Source of the DNA: Flavobacterium sp. ZT3R18
GTDB taxonomy: Bacteria > Bacteroidota > Bacteroidia > Flavobacteriales > Flavobacteriaceae
Direction of reading: 5' to 3'
Assembly: GCF_007097385.1 (NCBI RefSeq)
Contig: NZ_VJZS01000005.1
Location: 198,705-262,704, forward strand
DNA: 64,000 bases
The notes under the pieces are model-generated. The model saw nothing but the letters and a program-made list of their open reading frames with translations, was not told the DNA's origin and searched no databases. The position numbers and the translations under genes are program-made. Every line of letters begins with the position of its first letter. Position 1 is the first letter of the stretch. This document shows, piece after piece, positions 53,901 to 62,523 of this stretch.

Positions 53901-53918
53901 CTATAAAAAATCAGATAA

Positions 53919-54926
53919 TTACCATTTTATAATAGCACTTGCCCAGGTAAATCCACTTCCAAAAGCAGCTAAAACCACTGTATCTCCTGATTTTATTTTC
54001 CCTTTTTCCCAAGCTTCGGTCAAAGCAATCGGAATAGAAGCTGCTGTTGTGTTTCCGTATTTCTGAATGTTGTTAAATACTTGGTCATCATTCAGTCCAA
54101 ATTTCTTTTGTATAAACTGCGAAATTCTCAAATTGGCTTGATGCGGAATCAACATATCAATATCCGAAACTTGCAAATTATTGGCTTCGAGCCCTTCATT
54201 AATCACCTCGGCAAAACGAACTACTGCATTTTTAAACACAAATTGCCCATTCATGTAAGGGAAATAACTTTCGTCGTTTGGATCATTGTCCGCTATAATG
54301 TCGGTAACCCAACGACCTCCCATGCCTGGCGCTTTTACGACTAATTCTTCGGCGTGAATCCCTTCAGAATGCAAATGGGTAGATAGAATTCCTTTAGACA
54401 AATCTTCTTCTCTGCTTAAAATAGCAGCTCCTGCCCCATCTCCAAAAATCACTGAAACTCCACGTCCTCTCGAAGTCATATCCAATCCTGTAGAATGCAC
54501 CTCAGATCCAATCACTAGAATATTCTTGTACATTCCTGTTTTGATATATTGATCCGCCACAGAAAGAGCGTACACAAAACCGGAACATTGATTTCTTACG
54601 TCTAATGCTCCAACGGTTCTCAAACCTAAATCACGTTGTACCAAAACCCCAGGTCCTGGAAAATAATAATCCGGACTTAGTGTTGCAAAAACCACAAAAT
54701 CAATATCCTCTGCAGCAACACCCGAGCGTTCCATAGCAATCCTGGCTGCTTTTACTCCCATTGACGTGGTCGTATCTTCCCCACGGATGATATGGCGTCT
54801 TTCCTGAATCCCTGTTCTTTCTTGAATCCATTCGTCATTTGTATCAATGATTTTAGACAAATCATCATTAGTCACTACATTATCTGGGACATAATACCCC
54901 AATCCCGTTATTTTTGAATGGTACAT
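53919..54926 (-). CDS. fabH: Beta-ketoacyl-ACP synthase III
   Basis: 335 residues. It condenses acyl-CoA with malonyl-ACP to start fatty-acid synthesis. The catalytic cysteine is in RNQCSGFVYAL (about 113), the histidine in PHQANLRI and the asparagine in KYGNTTAASIP. ERTGIQERR at the N-terminus and AFGSGFTWASAI at the C-terminus are family hallmarks. In Bacteroidetes these often prime branched-chain fatty acids. A rpmF-plsX-fabH-type neighbourhood is not present here, so this copy may be a second fabH (inference). Confidence 0.96.
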   Translation of the reverse strand: MYHSKITGLGYYVPDNVVTNDDLSKIIDTNDEWIQERTGIQERRHIIRGEDTTTSMGVKAARIAMERSGVAAEDIDFVVFATLSPDYYFPGPGVLVQRDLGLRTVGALDVRNQCSGFVYALSVADQYIKTGMYKNILVIGSEVHSTGLDMTSRGRGVSVIFGDGAGAAILSREEDLSKGILSTHLHSEGIHAEELVVKAPGMGGRWVTDIIADNDPNDESYFPYMNGQFVFKNAVVRFAEVINEGLEANNLQVSDIDMLIPHQANLRISQFIQKKFGLNDDQVFNNIQKYGNTTAASIPIALTEAWEKGKIKSGDTVVLAAFGSGFTWASAIIKW

Positions 54927-55044
54927 ACTTTTATTATATTATTAAAATGAAGGTTGCAAATTTAAATATCTTTTAAAATATTCGATGACAAATTACTCTT
55001 TTTTTAGCAATATCCAAATTATTAGTTTTTTGCAGCTATTTTAC

Positions 55045-55137
55045 TATCGGGGCGGTATCTTTTTTTATAAACCTGACGGGTTTTAAAAACCCGTCAGGTT
55101 TAATAAAAAAAGATACCATTTCCGTGAGGGCTCTAGA
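55045..55137. repeat. Nested-hairpin intergenic repeat, copy 2
   Basis: The inner hairpin AAACCTGACGGGTTTT/AAAACCCGTCAGGTTT (55069-55101) sits within a T-run and an A-run, bounded by GGTATCTTTTTTTA and its complement. The right arm, GATACCATTTCCGTGAGGG, aligns with the right arm of the copy at 11766-11853, while the inner stems differ. The shared outer arms and variable core suggest a repeat family whose hairpin is swapped or rapidly diverging. Confidence 0.75.
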
Positions 55138-55240
55138 CATCCTACTAATGAATAGCTTTTCCCTAAATGTAACAAAATTGAATTATTACGACCTATTACG
55201 AGACTACTTGTTATTAATCAACAACAATTTAAATTTATGA

Positions 55241-55284
55241 AATGAGCATGACCGTAAATTGGTCGTTAACACCAATGATAGTAT
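55241..55284. repeat. Dispersed intergenic repeat, copy 2
   Basis: Matches 4616-4659 at 35 of 44 positions (AATGAGCATGACC...AAATTGGTCGTT). A 28-codon frame starting at the ATG of this block ends by overlapping the start of the S9 peptidase gene, but it has no codon evidence and is not called a gene. Confidence 0.6.
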
Positions 55285-55327
55285 GCGAATTACATAAGAC
55301 CTATAAAAAAACAATAAATATCAACTT

Positions 55328-57739
55328 ATGAAATTAAGAGTTTCCTTATTCGTATTCCTATGCATGGGTTTATCCGCCATTGCGCAAGAAAACTTAAACT
55401 ATCAAAAACCCTCCAAATCGATTTTAGATCTGGCTGATTATCAAAGAGCCCCTTCCGTGTCTTTAGATACCAAGAAAGAATACATGCTCTTGAGCTATAG
55501 AGCTACCTACAAAACATTAGACGATTTAAATCAAGAAGAATTACGTTTGGGAGGTTTACGAATTAACCCAATAACCAATATTTCGAGTACGGTAACCTAC
55601 ATCAACAATATCAAATTAAGAAAAGTTGCTGACAAAAACGAAATACAAGTTAGCGGTTTGCCAACCAATCCCCGCATCAGTAATGTAGTATGGTCGCCAA
55701 ACGATAAAAAGATATTATTTTCAAACACCATTACTACTGGAGTTGAATTATGGGTTTTGGATGTAGCTTCCGCAAAAGCAACAAAATTAACCGAAGCAAC
55801 CCTAAACGCAAATCTGGGCACACCTTTTAGCTGGTTCAATGACAACGAAACTATTTTGGTAAAAATGCTACCCAAAAACAGAGCTGCATTATTAGATTCT
55901 AAAAAAGATTTGCCAACGGGACCAATTACCTCTAATTCGGAGGGGACAAAATCACAAAACAGGACTTACCCTGACATGCTGAAAAACAAAAATGATGAAA
56001 TCAATTTTGAAAACATCATTACGTCCGAATTATATAAAGTGACCCTAGACGGAAAAGCAACTTTATTAAAGAATGCTGCTATGTTTGCAGGAGAGAGAAT
56101 TTCGCCTGACGGAAACTTTTTAATGATAACTACCATACAAAAACCATTTTCTTACATTGTTCCTTTAAATCGTTTTCCTTCAAAAACGGTCGTTTATAAC
56201 AAGAATGGTATTGAAATAAAAACAGTAAATGAATTGCCGCTAAACGAAATTATGCCGAAAGGGTTCATGGCTGTACGCAAAGGAAAAAGAGAAATGAGCT
56301 GGAGAAATGACAAACCTGCGACATTAGCCTATGTAGTGGCTTTAGACGAAGGAGATCCAGCTAATAAAGTTGATTTCAGAGATGAGGTTTTTCTATGGGA
56401 AGCTCCTTTTGCTGCAAACCCAACTTCAATGCTAAAAACACCACAACGCTTCGGGGAAATCATTTGGGGGAACGAAACTGTTGCCATTGTTTCAGATGAA
56501 TGGTACGACACTCGAAATACCAAAACCTATTTGATAAATCCATCCGACTCAAACCAAAAAGCAAAAGTAATCACGGATAGAAACTCACAAGACATTTATG
56601 CTGATCCTGGAAATTTTGAAACCAAAAAAAACCAGTACAATAAGCATGTGTTGGCTATAGAAAACAATAATGCTTTCCGTATTGGAGAAGGATTTACCAA
56701 AGACGGACAATTTCCGTTTATCGATGAATTCAATTTAAAGACACTACAATCAAAACGACTGTACACTTCGCTTTACAAAGACAAAAAAGAAGATTTATTA
56801 GAAATTGAAGATTTTAAAAAGGGAAAAGTATTGGTTCAGATTCAATCTAAAAATGAATATCCCAATTATTATTTTAGAAACATCAAACAAAAAAATAGCC
56901 TAACTCCCATTACTACTTTCGAAAATCCATTTGAAAGCATCAAAAATGTCAGTAAGGAAGTGATCAAATACAAACGAAAAGATGGTGTAGAACTATCTGG
57001 AACTTTGTATTTGCCTGAAGGTTATGACAAGGTCAAAAAAGAAAAATTACCATTATTAATTTGGGCTTACCCAGCTGAATATAAAGATAAAAGTAGCGCT
57101 GGACAAAGCAATCAAAACCCAAATGAATTTACTTTCCCTTATTATGGTTCTTTTGTATATTGGGTAACCAAAGGATATGTCGTTCTTGATGACGCTTCGT
57201 TTCCTATTATTGGAGAAGGAACCACAGAACCCAATGATAATTTCATTACACAATTGGTAGATGATGCCGAAGCCGCAATACATGCCGTAGATGCTTTAGG
57301 ATATATCAATACCAAAAAAGTGGCTATTGGCGGACATTCTTATGGTGCATTTATGACGGCTAATTTATTGACACACTCCAATCTATTTGCCTGTGGCATT
57401 GCCAGAAGTGGTGCCTACAATAGAACATTAACGCCGTTTGGGTTTCAGAGCGAGCAACGCAATTACTGGGAAGTTCCTCAAGTGTACAATACAATGTCGC
57501 CTTTTATGAATGCGGATAAAATGAAAACTCCATTGCTTTTAGTTCATGGTGAAGCTGATAACAATCCTGGGACTTTTACGCTACAAACAGAACGTTATTT
57601 CCAAGCTTTAAAAGGATTGGGAGCGCCAGTTAGAATGGTACTATTACCCAAAGAATCTCACGGTTATGTGGCCAAAGAAAATATTTTGCATTTACTCTGG
57701 GAACAAGACCAATTCTTGGAAAAACATTTGAAAAACTAA
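55328..57739 (+). CDS. S9 family serine peptidase (prolyl oligopeptidase/DPP-type)
   Basis: 803 residues with signal peptide (about 1-20). The N-terminal beta-propeller (about 40-540) carries typical WSPNDKKILFSN repeats, and the C-terminal alpha/beta hydrolase contains the catalytic serine in GGHSYGAFMT, aspartate near LLVHGEADNNPG and histidine in PKESHGY. Such periplasmic peptidases (glutamyl- or prolyl-dipeptidyl) degrade peptides. Activity class cannot be fixed by eye. It is preceded by a repeat-rich leader and followed by a terminator. Confidence 0.92.
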   Translation: MKLRVSLFVFLCMGLSAIAQENLNYQKPSKSILDLADYQRAPSVSLDTKKEYMLLSYRATYKTLDDLNQEELRLGGLRINPITNISSTVTYINNIKLRKVADKNEIQVSGLPTNPRISNVVWSPNDKKILFSNTITTGVELWVLDVASAKATKLTEATLNANLGTPFSWFNDNETILVKMLPKNRAALLDSKKDLPTGPITSNSEGTKSQNRTYPDMLKNKNDEINFENIITSELYKVTLDGKATLLKNAAMFAGERISPDGNFLMITTIQKPFSYIVPLNRFPSKTVVYNKNGIEIKTVNELPLNEIMPKGFMAVRKGKREMSWRNDKPATLAYVVALDEGDPANKVDFRDEVFLWEAPFAANPTSMLKTPQRFGEIIWGNETVAIVSDEWYDTRNTKTYLINPSDSNQKAKVITDRNSQDIYADPGNFETKKNQYNKHVLAIENNNAFRIGEGFTKDGQFPFIDEFNLKTLQSKRLYTSLYKDKKEDLLEIEDFKKGKVLVQIQSKNEYPNYYFRNIKQKNSLTPITTFENPFESIKNVSKEVIKYKRKDGVELSGTLYLPEGYDKVKKEKLPLLIWAYPAEYKDKSSAGQSNQNPNEFTFPYYGSFVYWVTKGYVVLDDASFPIIGEGTTEPNDNFITQLVDDAEAAIHAVDALGYINTKKVAIGGHSYGAFMTANLLTHSNLFACGIARSGAYNRTLTPFGFQSEQRNYWEVPQVYNTMSPFMNADKMKTPLLLVHGEADNNPGTFTLQTERYFQALKGLGAPVRMVLLPKESHGYVAKENILHLLWEQDQFLEKHLKN

Positions 57740-57766
57740 AGTGGAAATCCTGACTTTCATTTAACA

Positions 57767-57800
57767 AAAAAAGAGACAGCCTAAAAAAACTGTCTCTTTT
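57767..57800 (+). terminator. Rho-independent terminator
   Basis: AAAAGAGACAG and CTGTCTCTTTT form an 11-bp stem, followed by T-rich sequence, 27 bases after the S9 peptidase stop. Confidence 0.85.
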
Positions 57801-57844
57801 CTGTTACTATTTTGAAGAAAGCGAATTACAATGTTTGCAGATAA

Positions 57845-57875
57845 CTCTGAAAACTGCGACTGTGACTGAAAACTG
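57845..57875. repeat. CTGAAAACTG tandem repeat
   Basis: CTCTGAAAACTGCGACTGTG followed by ACTGAAAACTG: the same unit as at 3544-3578 and 39204-39226. It lies in the convergent gap between the S9 peptidase and the ABC ATPase genes. Confidence 0.7.
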
Positions 57876-57903
57876 TTCCCTTATTTTTAGATTCCAAATC
57901 TCT

Positions 57904-58848
57904 CTAAGAAATCTTCAACAGCACTTCTTGATTTAATTCTAAAGCAGTTTCATGCTCAAAGAAAATAGCTTTTCTGTCAAAAGCAGCTTTTATCAAATAA
58001 CGGCTACCCTTAAAAAAGGATTGTTTTACAATCGCTTTCAGAGAACCGTTTACGTCTATTTTTAATTGATGTGGATACAACAAAATAATCTCATCATCCC
58101 CTTCGATGGTCATCAATTGTGACAATTTTAGTTCATTTACTTCTCCAAAAAGAGAGGCAACATATTTATTCAAAGGATAAGTATAAACCTCTGCCGAAGG
58201 TCCTTTCTCAATAATTCTTCCTTGATGCAAAACAAGGGTTTCATCAGAGAAAGAAAGCGCATCGGTACTATCATGAGTCGCAATAAAGCAAGTGATTTCT
58301 TTTTTCTTTAAGTAAGCAAATAGGTTTCTACGCAGTGCGTTTTTTCTAAAATTATCAATATGGCTAAAAGGTTCATCGAGCAATAACACCTCTGGCTCTA
58401 AAGCCAAAACTCTAGCCAATGCTACCCGTTGTTGTTGACCTCCACTCAATAATTTAGCTTTTACATTGGCAAACTCCGTCATTTCAACCATTTCCAATAA
58501 TTCTTGGATACGGAGTTTTTTTAAGGGCAAAAACCCATTCGAAAGAAACTTACCTACATTTTCGGCAACAGTTTCATAAGGCATCAAATCAAAATCTTGC
58601 GCCAAATATTTCATAAATGGCATTCCTGGAATCAAATTATATTTAGGTCCGCGAATCTCCGTTTCATTATAAAAAATACGCCCTTGACCTAAGTCATACA
58701 TTCCATAAATCAGTTTTAAAAGGGTACTTTTTCCACAACCGCTTTCGCCAAGAATAGCTATATTTTGACCTTTGGCGACTGTGAAATCCACATTCTGAAT
58801 AATGATTTTTTCGGTATAGCCGAATGAAATATTTTGAACTTGAAGCAT
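57904..58848 (-). CDS. ABC transporter ATP-binding protein (orphan)
   Basis: 314 residues. Walker A GESGCGKSTLLKL, Q-loop region, signature LSGGQQQRVALARVL, Walker B EVLLLDEPFSHID and the H-loop in CFIATHDSTDAL. The C-terminal 70 residues (VNELKLSQLMTIEGDDEIILLYPHQLK onward) resemble a TOBE-like regulatory extension, as in PotA/FbpC-type importers. No permease or binding-protein gene is adjacent, so the substrate is unknown. Confidence 0.9.
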   Translation of the reverse strand: MLQVQNISFGYTEKIIIQNVDFTVAKGQNIAILGESGCGKSTLLKLIYGMYDLGQGRIFYNETEIRGPKYNLIPGMPFMKYLAQDFDLMPYETVAENVGKFLSNGFLPLKKLRIQELLEMVEMTEFANVKAKLLSGGQQQRVALARVLALEPEVLLLDEPFSHIDNFRKNALRRNLFAYLKKKEITCFIATHDSTDALSFSDETLVLHQGRIIEKGPSAEVYTYPLNKYVASLFGEVNELKLSQLMTIEGDDEIILLYPHQLKIDVNGSLKAIVKQSFFKGSRYLIKAAFDRKAIFFEHETALELNQEVLLKIS

Positions 58849-58928
58849 TCTATAACATTAAAATTTGTGAGAGCAAATATAGTTCCTTTGCTAAAAAAAC
58901 TATGTTGATAATTCATTTATATCCAAAA

Positions 58929-58957
58929 AAAAACTGCTTTATGATAAAGCAGTTTTT
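58929..58957 (-). terminator. Terminator after the OmpA-like gene
   Basis: AAAACTGCTTTAT and ATAAAGCAGTTTTT form a stem with essentially no loop slack beyond the centre. A- and T-runs flank it on the 3' side of the minus-strand OmpA-like gene. Confidence 0.75.
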
Positions 58958-58977
58958 AAAACAAAAATAAAATTTAT

Positions 58978-59667
58978 CTATTGTTTATTTTTGGCATCTT
59001 CCACCATTTTCGCATTTGCAGTAATAGCAAATTCTACACGACGGTTTTGACTTTGACCTTCTTTGGTATCATTAGAAGCAATTGGATCTGCAATTCCATA
59101 ACCAGATGTTTTGAAACGACTAGCCATTAATCCTTTTGAGGTCAAATACGCTTTTACCGATTCGGCTCTTTTTTGAGAAAGCGTCAAGTTGTATTCTGGT
59201 CTTCCCGTATTGTCTGTATAACCAAAAATTTCAATATTAGTATCTGCGTAAGAATTAAACACAGGTACTAATTTATCTAAATTGGCTCTAGCTTGGGCAG
59301 TCAAAGTAGCTTTATTCACATCAAAACGAACGGCATTTTCGTTCAAAACTAAGTGAATACCTTCTCCTACACGCTCTACATCTGCTCCTGGCAAAGCTTG
59401 ATCTATTTCTCTAGCTTGTTTATCCATACTGTTTCCAATTAAGGCTCCAGTTCCCCCACCTACAGCAGCTCCAATAGCAGCTCCTAAAGCAGCGTTTCCT
59501 CCGTGACCCAAATTATTTCCTAATACAGCTCCAATAATACCTCCAGCAACAGCTCCTATTCCAGCTCCTTTTTGAGTATTATTAGCATTTTTCACCGAAT
59601 CACATCCTGTAAAAAACATACTTAATACAAGCAAACTACTTAAACCTAATATCGCTATCTTTTTCAT
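58978..59667 (-). CDS. OmpA-family lipoprotein with glycine-zipper domain
   Basis: 229 residues. The lipobox cysteine follows LSMFFTGC (about residue 22). A glycine-zipper region (about 33-95: GAGIGAVAGGIIGAVLGNN, GAAIGAAVGGGTGALIGNSMD) precedes an OmpA C-terminal peptidoglycan-binding domain (about 115-220: FGYTDNTGRPEYNLTLSQKRA, SQNRRVEFAI). It resembles YiaD/Rick_17kDa fusions and probably anchors the outer membrane to peptidoglycan. The gap to the next upstream lipoprotein gene is 17 bases. Confidence 0.93.
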   Translation of the reverse strand: MKKIAILGLSSLLVLSMFFTGCDSVKNANNTQKGAGIGAVAGGIIGAVLGNNLGHGGNAALGAAIGAAVGGGTGALIGNSMDKQAREIDQALPGADVERVGEGIHLVLNENAVRFDVNKATLTAQARANLDKLVPVFNSYADTNIEIFGYTDNTGRPEYNLTLSQKRAESVKAYLTSKGLMASRFKTSGYGIADPIASNDTKEGQSQNRRVEFAITANAKMVEDAKNKQ

Positions 59668-59684
59668 TTTTATCTCTTTTCTAA

Positions 59685-60194
59685 TTAATTAATTCTTTGA
59701 AACTGGTACACTACATCTGTTGGTTTACTACCCACATTAATTTTATCAATCAATTGAAAAGAATTTTCAGATTGATTGGCAACACCTAGAACAAAACCAG
59801 TTTTTACCTTTTTAGATTTTAATCCTTCATCCAATATCTTAAGAACAAATTGCCCTTCTTTATTGACATACCATGTAATATCAGACGTAAAACCAGTACA
59901 ATTAGGACTGTTCAAAGTCATATTTCCTTTATTATTGTTTGAAATAAATTTCCATGTACTTCCCACAAAACATTTTGAATCGGCAAGATTAAAAGAATTT
60001 ACTTTAATGTAGTCTGATCCTGGATAAGCTACATTGGTAATTTGCCAATTTCCTTTCATCCCAACTTGAGAGGTCTTATCTAGTTTGTTCATTGGAGCAT
60101 TAGATACTGGTTCTGGCGCAGTGGGAGCTGTAGTCCCCGTTTTACATGCAAAAACCAAAATGGCCATAGTGCATATCAATAGAATTTTTCTCAT
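59685..60194 (-). CDS. Lipocalin-like lipoprotein
   Basis: 169 residues from the ATG at 60194 (MRKILLICTMAILVFACKTG, lipobox cysteine at 17). An earlier ATG at 60233 would break the signal peptide. The beta-rich remainder shows the lipocalin-like start GNWQITNVAYPGSDY and a later FQLIDKINVG. The ligand is unknown. It is upstream of and probably cotranscribed with the OmpA-like gene. Confidence 0.8.
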   Translation of the reverse strand: MRKILLICTMAILVFACKTGTTAPTAPEPVSNAPMNKLDKTSQVGMKGNWQITNVAYPGSDYIKVNSFNLADSKCFVGSTWKFISNNNKGNMTLNSPNCTGFTSDITWYVNKEGQFVLKILDEGLKSKKVKTGFVLGVANQSENSFQLIDKINVGSKPTDVVYQFQRIN

Positions 60195-60362
60195 GTTTTT
60201 CAATTTTAAATTAATGTCGATACAAAGGTACATATCAAATAGGTTAAAAATTATTTTTTTATTTATATAATTTACTTACGACAATTTGTCACTTCTATAG
60301 CAATTGGTATCCTATTTGAAAGTTAATTTATCCGATTGTAAAACCATTAATAAATATAAAAC

Positions 60363-62264
60363 ATGACAACAGGTAAAATTAATGTTTCGGTTGAAAACAT
60401 CTTTCCTTTAATCAAGAAATTCTTATACAGTGATCACGAAATTTTCTTGCGTGAGTTGATTTCAAACGGAACCGATGCCACTTTAAAACTAAAACACCTT
60501 ACCAGTATTGGTGAAGCCAAAGTTGAATATGGTACACCAATTATTGAAGTTAAAATTGACAAGGAAGGAAAAAAAATCCACATCATTGATCAAGGATTAG
60601 GAATGACTGCTGATGAAGTAGAAAAATACATCAATCAAGTCGCTTTTTCTGGAGCGGAAGAATTTCTAGACAAATACAAAGATTCAGCCAAAGATTCAGG
60701 CATTATTGGTCATTTTGGTCTTGGTTTTTATTCTGCTTTTATGGTTGCCGAAAAAGTAGAAATTATCACCAAATCATACAAAGACGAACCAGCTGCACAC
60801 TGGACTTGCGACGGAAGCCCTGAGTTTACACTAGAGCCAGCGGACAAAACTACAAGAGGAACCGAAATTATTTTGCATGTAGCCGAAGATTCTCTTGAAT
60901 TCTTAGAAGATTCTAAAATCTCTGGTTTGTTGAACAAATACAATAAGTTCATGCCTATTCCAATTAAATTTGGAACAAAAAAAGAAAAAATCGAACAAAA
61001 GAAAGGCGAGTTTGTTGAATCTGAAGACAAAGAAAATACTTTTACAGAAGTAGAAGTTGACAATATCATCAACAACCCAAATCCAGCTTGGACCAAACAA
61101 CCAACAGAATTATCGGATGCAGATTACAAGGATTTCTACCGTGAAGTGTATCCAATGCAGTTTGAAGAACCATTGTTTCATATCCATTTAAATGTAGATT
61201 ACCCATTTAATTTAACGGGTATTTTATATTTCCCAAAATTGGGTTCTGATATGCAAATTCAGAAAGACAAAATTCAATTGTTCCAAAACCAAGTGTATGT
61301 AACCGATAATGTAGAAGGAATTGTGCCTGAATTCTTAATGATGCTTCGTGGTGTTGTTGATTCTCCAGATATTCCTTTGAATGTTTCTCGTTCAGGATTA
61401 CAGGCAGATGGTGCGGTAAAGAAAATATCCAACTATATCACTCGTAAAGTTGCCGATAAATTGAAATCTTTATTCACAGAAAACAGAGAAGATTTTGAGC
61501 AAAAATGGAATGACATTAAAATCGTTCTGGAATACGGAATGCTTTCTGAGGATAAATTCTACGAAAAAGCAGGAGCGTTTGTTTTGTACCCAACAGTAGA
61601 TGACAAATACTTCACACTGGAAGAATTAAAAGAAAACCTAAAAGAAAAACAAACCGACAAAGACGGAAAACTTGTTGTTTTATACGCTGGAAATAAAGAA
61701 GCACAACACTCTTATATCGAAATTGCAAAAGACAAAGGATATGAAGTTTTACTTTTGGACTCCCCGATTATCTCGCATTTAATTCAAAAAATTGAAGGCG
61801 ATAACAGCGGTATGCATTTCGTTCGTGTCGATTCAGACCATATTGATAATTTAATCAAGAAAGAAGAATCTACAATTTCTAAATTATCGGAAGACGAAAA
61901 AGAAAGTTTAAAAATCGTTCTTGAAACTATTGTACCAAAACAAACTTATACTGTACAACTAGAAGCTTTGGATAGCGAAGCGGCTCCATTTATCATCACG
62001 CAACCTGAATTTATGCGTAGAATGAAAGAAATGAGTCAGTCTGGTGGTGGCGGAATGTTCGGAATGGGAAATATGCCTGAAATGTACAATTTGGTTGTCA
62101 ACACCAACTCTGATTTGGCTACCAGTATATTAAACAACAAAGACAAATCAGCTCAAGAAAGCTTAGTAAAACAAGCCTTAGATTTAGCTAAATTATCTCA
62201 AAACTTATTAAAAGGAGAAGCTTTGACCGCTTTTGTAAAGAGAAGTTTTGATTTGATAAAATAA
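60363..62264 (+). CDS. htpG: Molecular chaperone HtpG (Hsp90)
   Basis: 633 residues. N-terminal ATPase domain (HEIFLRELISNGTDAT, IIDQGLGMTADEV, IGHFGLGFYSAFMVA), middle domain (WTKQPTELSDADYKDFYRE, RGVVDSPDIPLNVSRSGLQ) and C-terminal dimerisation domain. A glycine-rich MSQSGGGGMFGMGNMPE stretch near residue 560 is seen in Bacteroidetes homologues. A soluble cytoplasmic chaperone, with its own terminator downstream. Confidence 0.97.
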   Translation: MTTGKINVSVENIFPLIKKFLYSDHEIFLRELISNGTDATLKLKHLTSIGEAKVEYGTPIIEVKIDKEGKKIHIIDQGLGMTADEVEKYINQVAFSGAEEFLDKYKDSAKDSGIIGHFGLGFYSAFMVAEKVEIITKSYKDEPAAHWTCDGSPEFTLEPADKTTRGTEIILHVAEDSLEFLEDSKISGLLNKYNKFMPIPIKFGTKKEKIEQKKGEFVESEDKENTFTEVEVDNIINNPNPAWTKQPTELSDADYKDFYREVYPMQFEEPLFHIHLNVDYPFNLTGILYFPKLGSDMQIQKDKIQLFQNQVYVTDNVEGIVPEFLMMLRGVVDSPDIPLNVSRSGLQADGAVKKISNYITRKVADKLKSLFTENREDFEQKWNDIKIVLEYGMLSEDKFYEKAGAFVLYPTVDDKYFTLEELKENLKEKQTDKDGKLVVLYAGNKEAQHSYIEIAKDKGYEVLLLDSPIISHLIQKIEGDNSGMHFVRVDSDHIDNLIKKEESTISKLSEDEKESLKIVLETIVPKQTYTVQLEALDSEAAPFIITQPEFMRRMKEMSQSGGGGMFGMGNMPEMYNLVVNTNSDLATSILNNKDKSAQESLVKQALDLAKLSQNLLKGEALTAFVKRSFDLIK

Positions 62265-62317
62265 AAATGAGAATAAAACTTTTTCAGTATTTATAATTTC
62301 GAAAAAGTAAACCATTA

Positions 62318-62350
62318 AAGCCTGCGAGTAAAAACTTGCAGGCTTTTTTT
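62318..62350 (+). terminator. Rho-independent terminator after htpG
   Basis: AAGCCTGCGAGT and ACTTGCAGGCTT (one G-T type mismatch) with a 4-base loop and a long T-run. Confidence 0.9.
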
Positions 62351-62523
62351 TTATAAAACTCCCTCTCACACAAAAAAAAGAAAACCAACCGATTAAAAAA
62401 CAAGTATTTACATCCGTATTTTATGTTAAATATTTTTCTAACTTTAGAGTCTAATCCATTGTAGTGAAAAACGCTGCTTAAGACTAAAAACGCTTCAAAA
62501 TAAACACTTAAATCTTTGTACCT

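Larger units (their letters stand above)
54927..55327. other. Repeat-bearing gap between divergent fabH and S9 peptidase genes
   Basis: No gene seen in about 400 bases. It holds the nested hairpin element at 55045-55137 and the dispersed repeat at 55241-55284. No clear TAnnTTTG box was found for either direction. Confidence 0.55.

Noticed and set aside
55242..55329. 28-codon frame starting in the dispersed repeat and overlapping the S9 peptidase start
   Set aside because: No codon evidence, and the other copy of the repeat stops after 8 codons.
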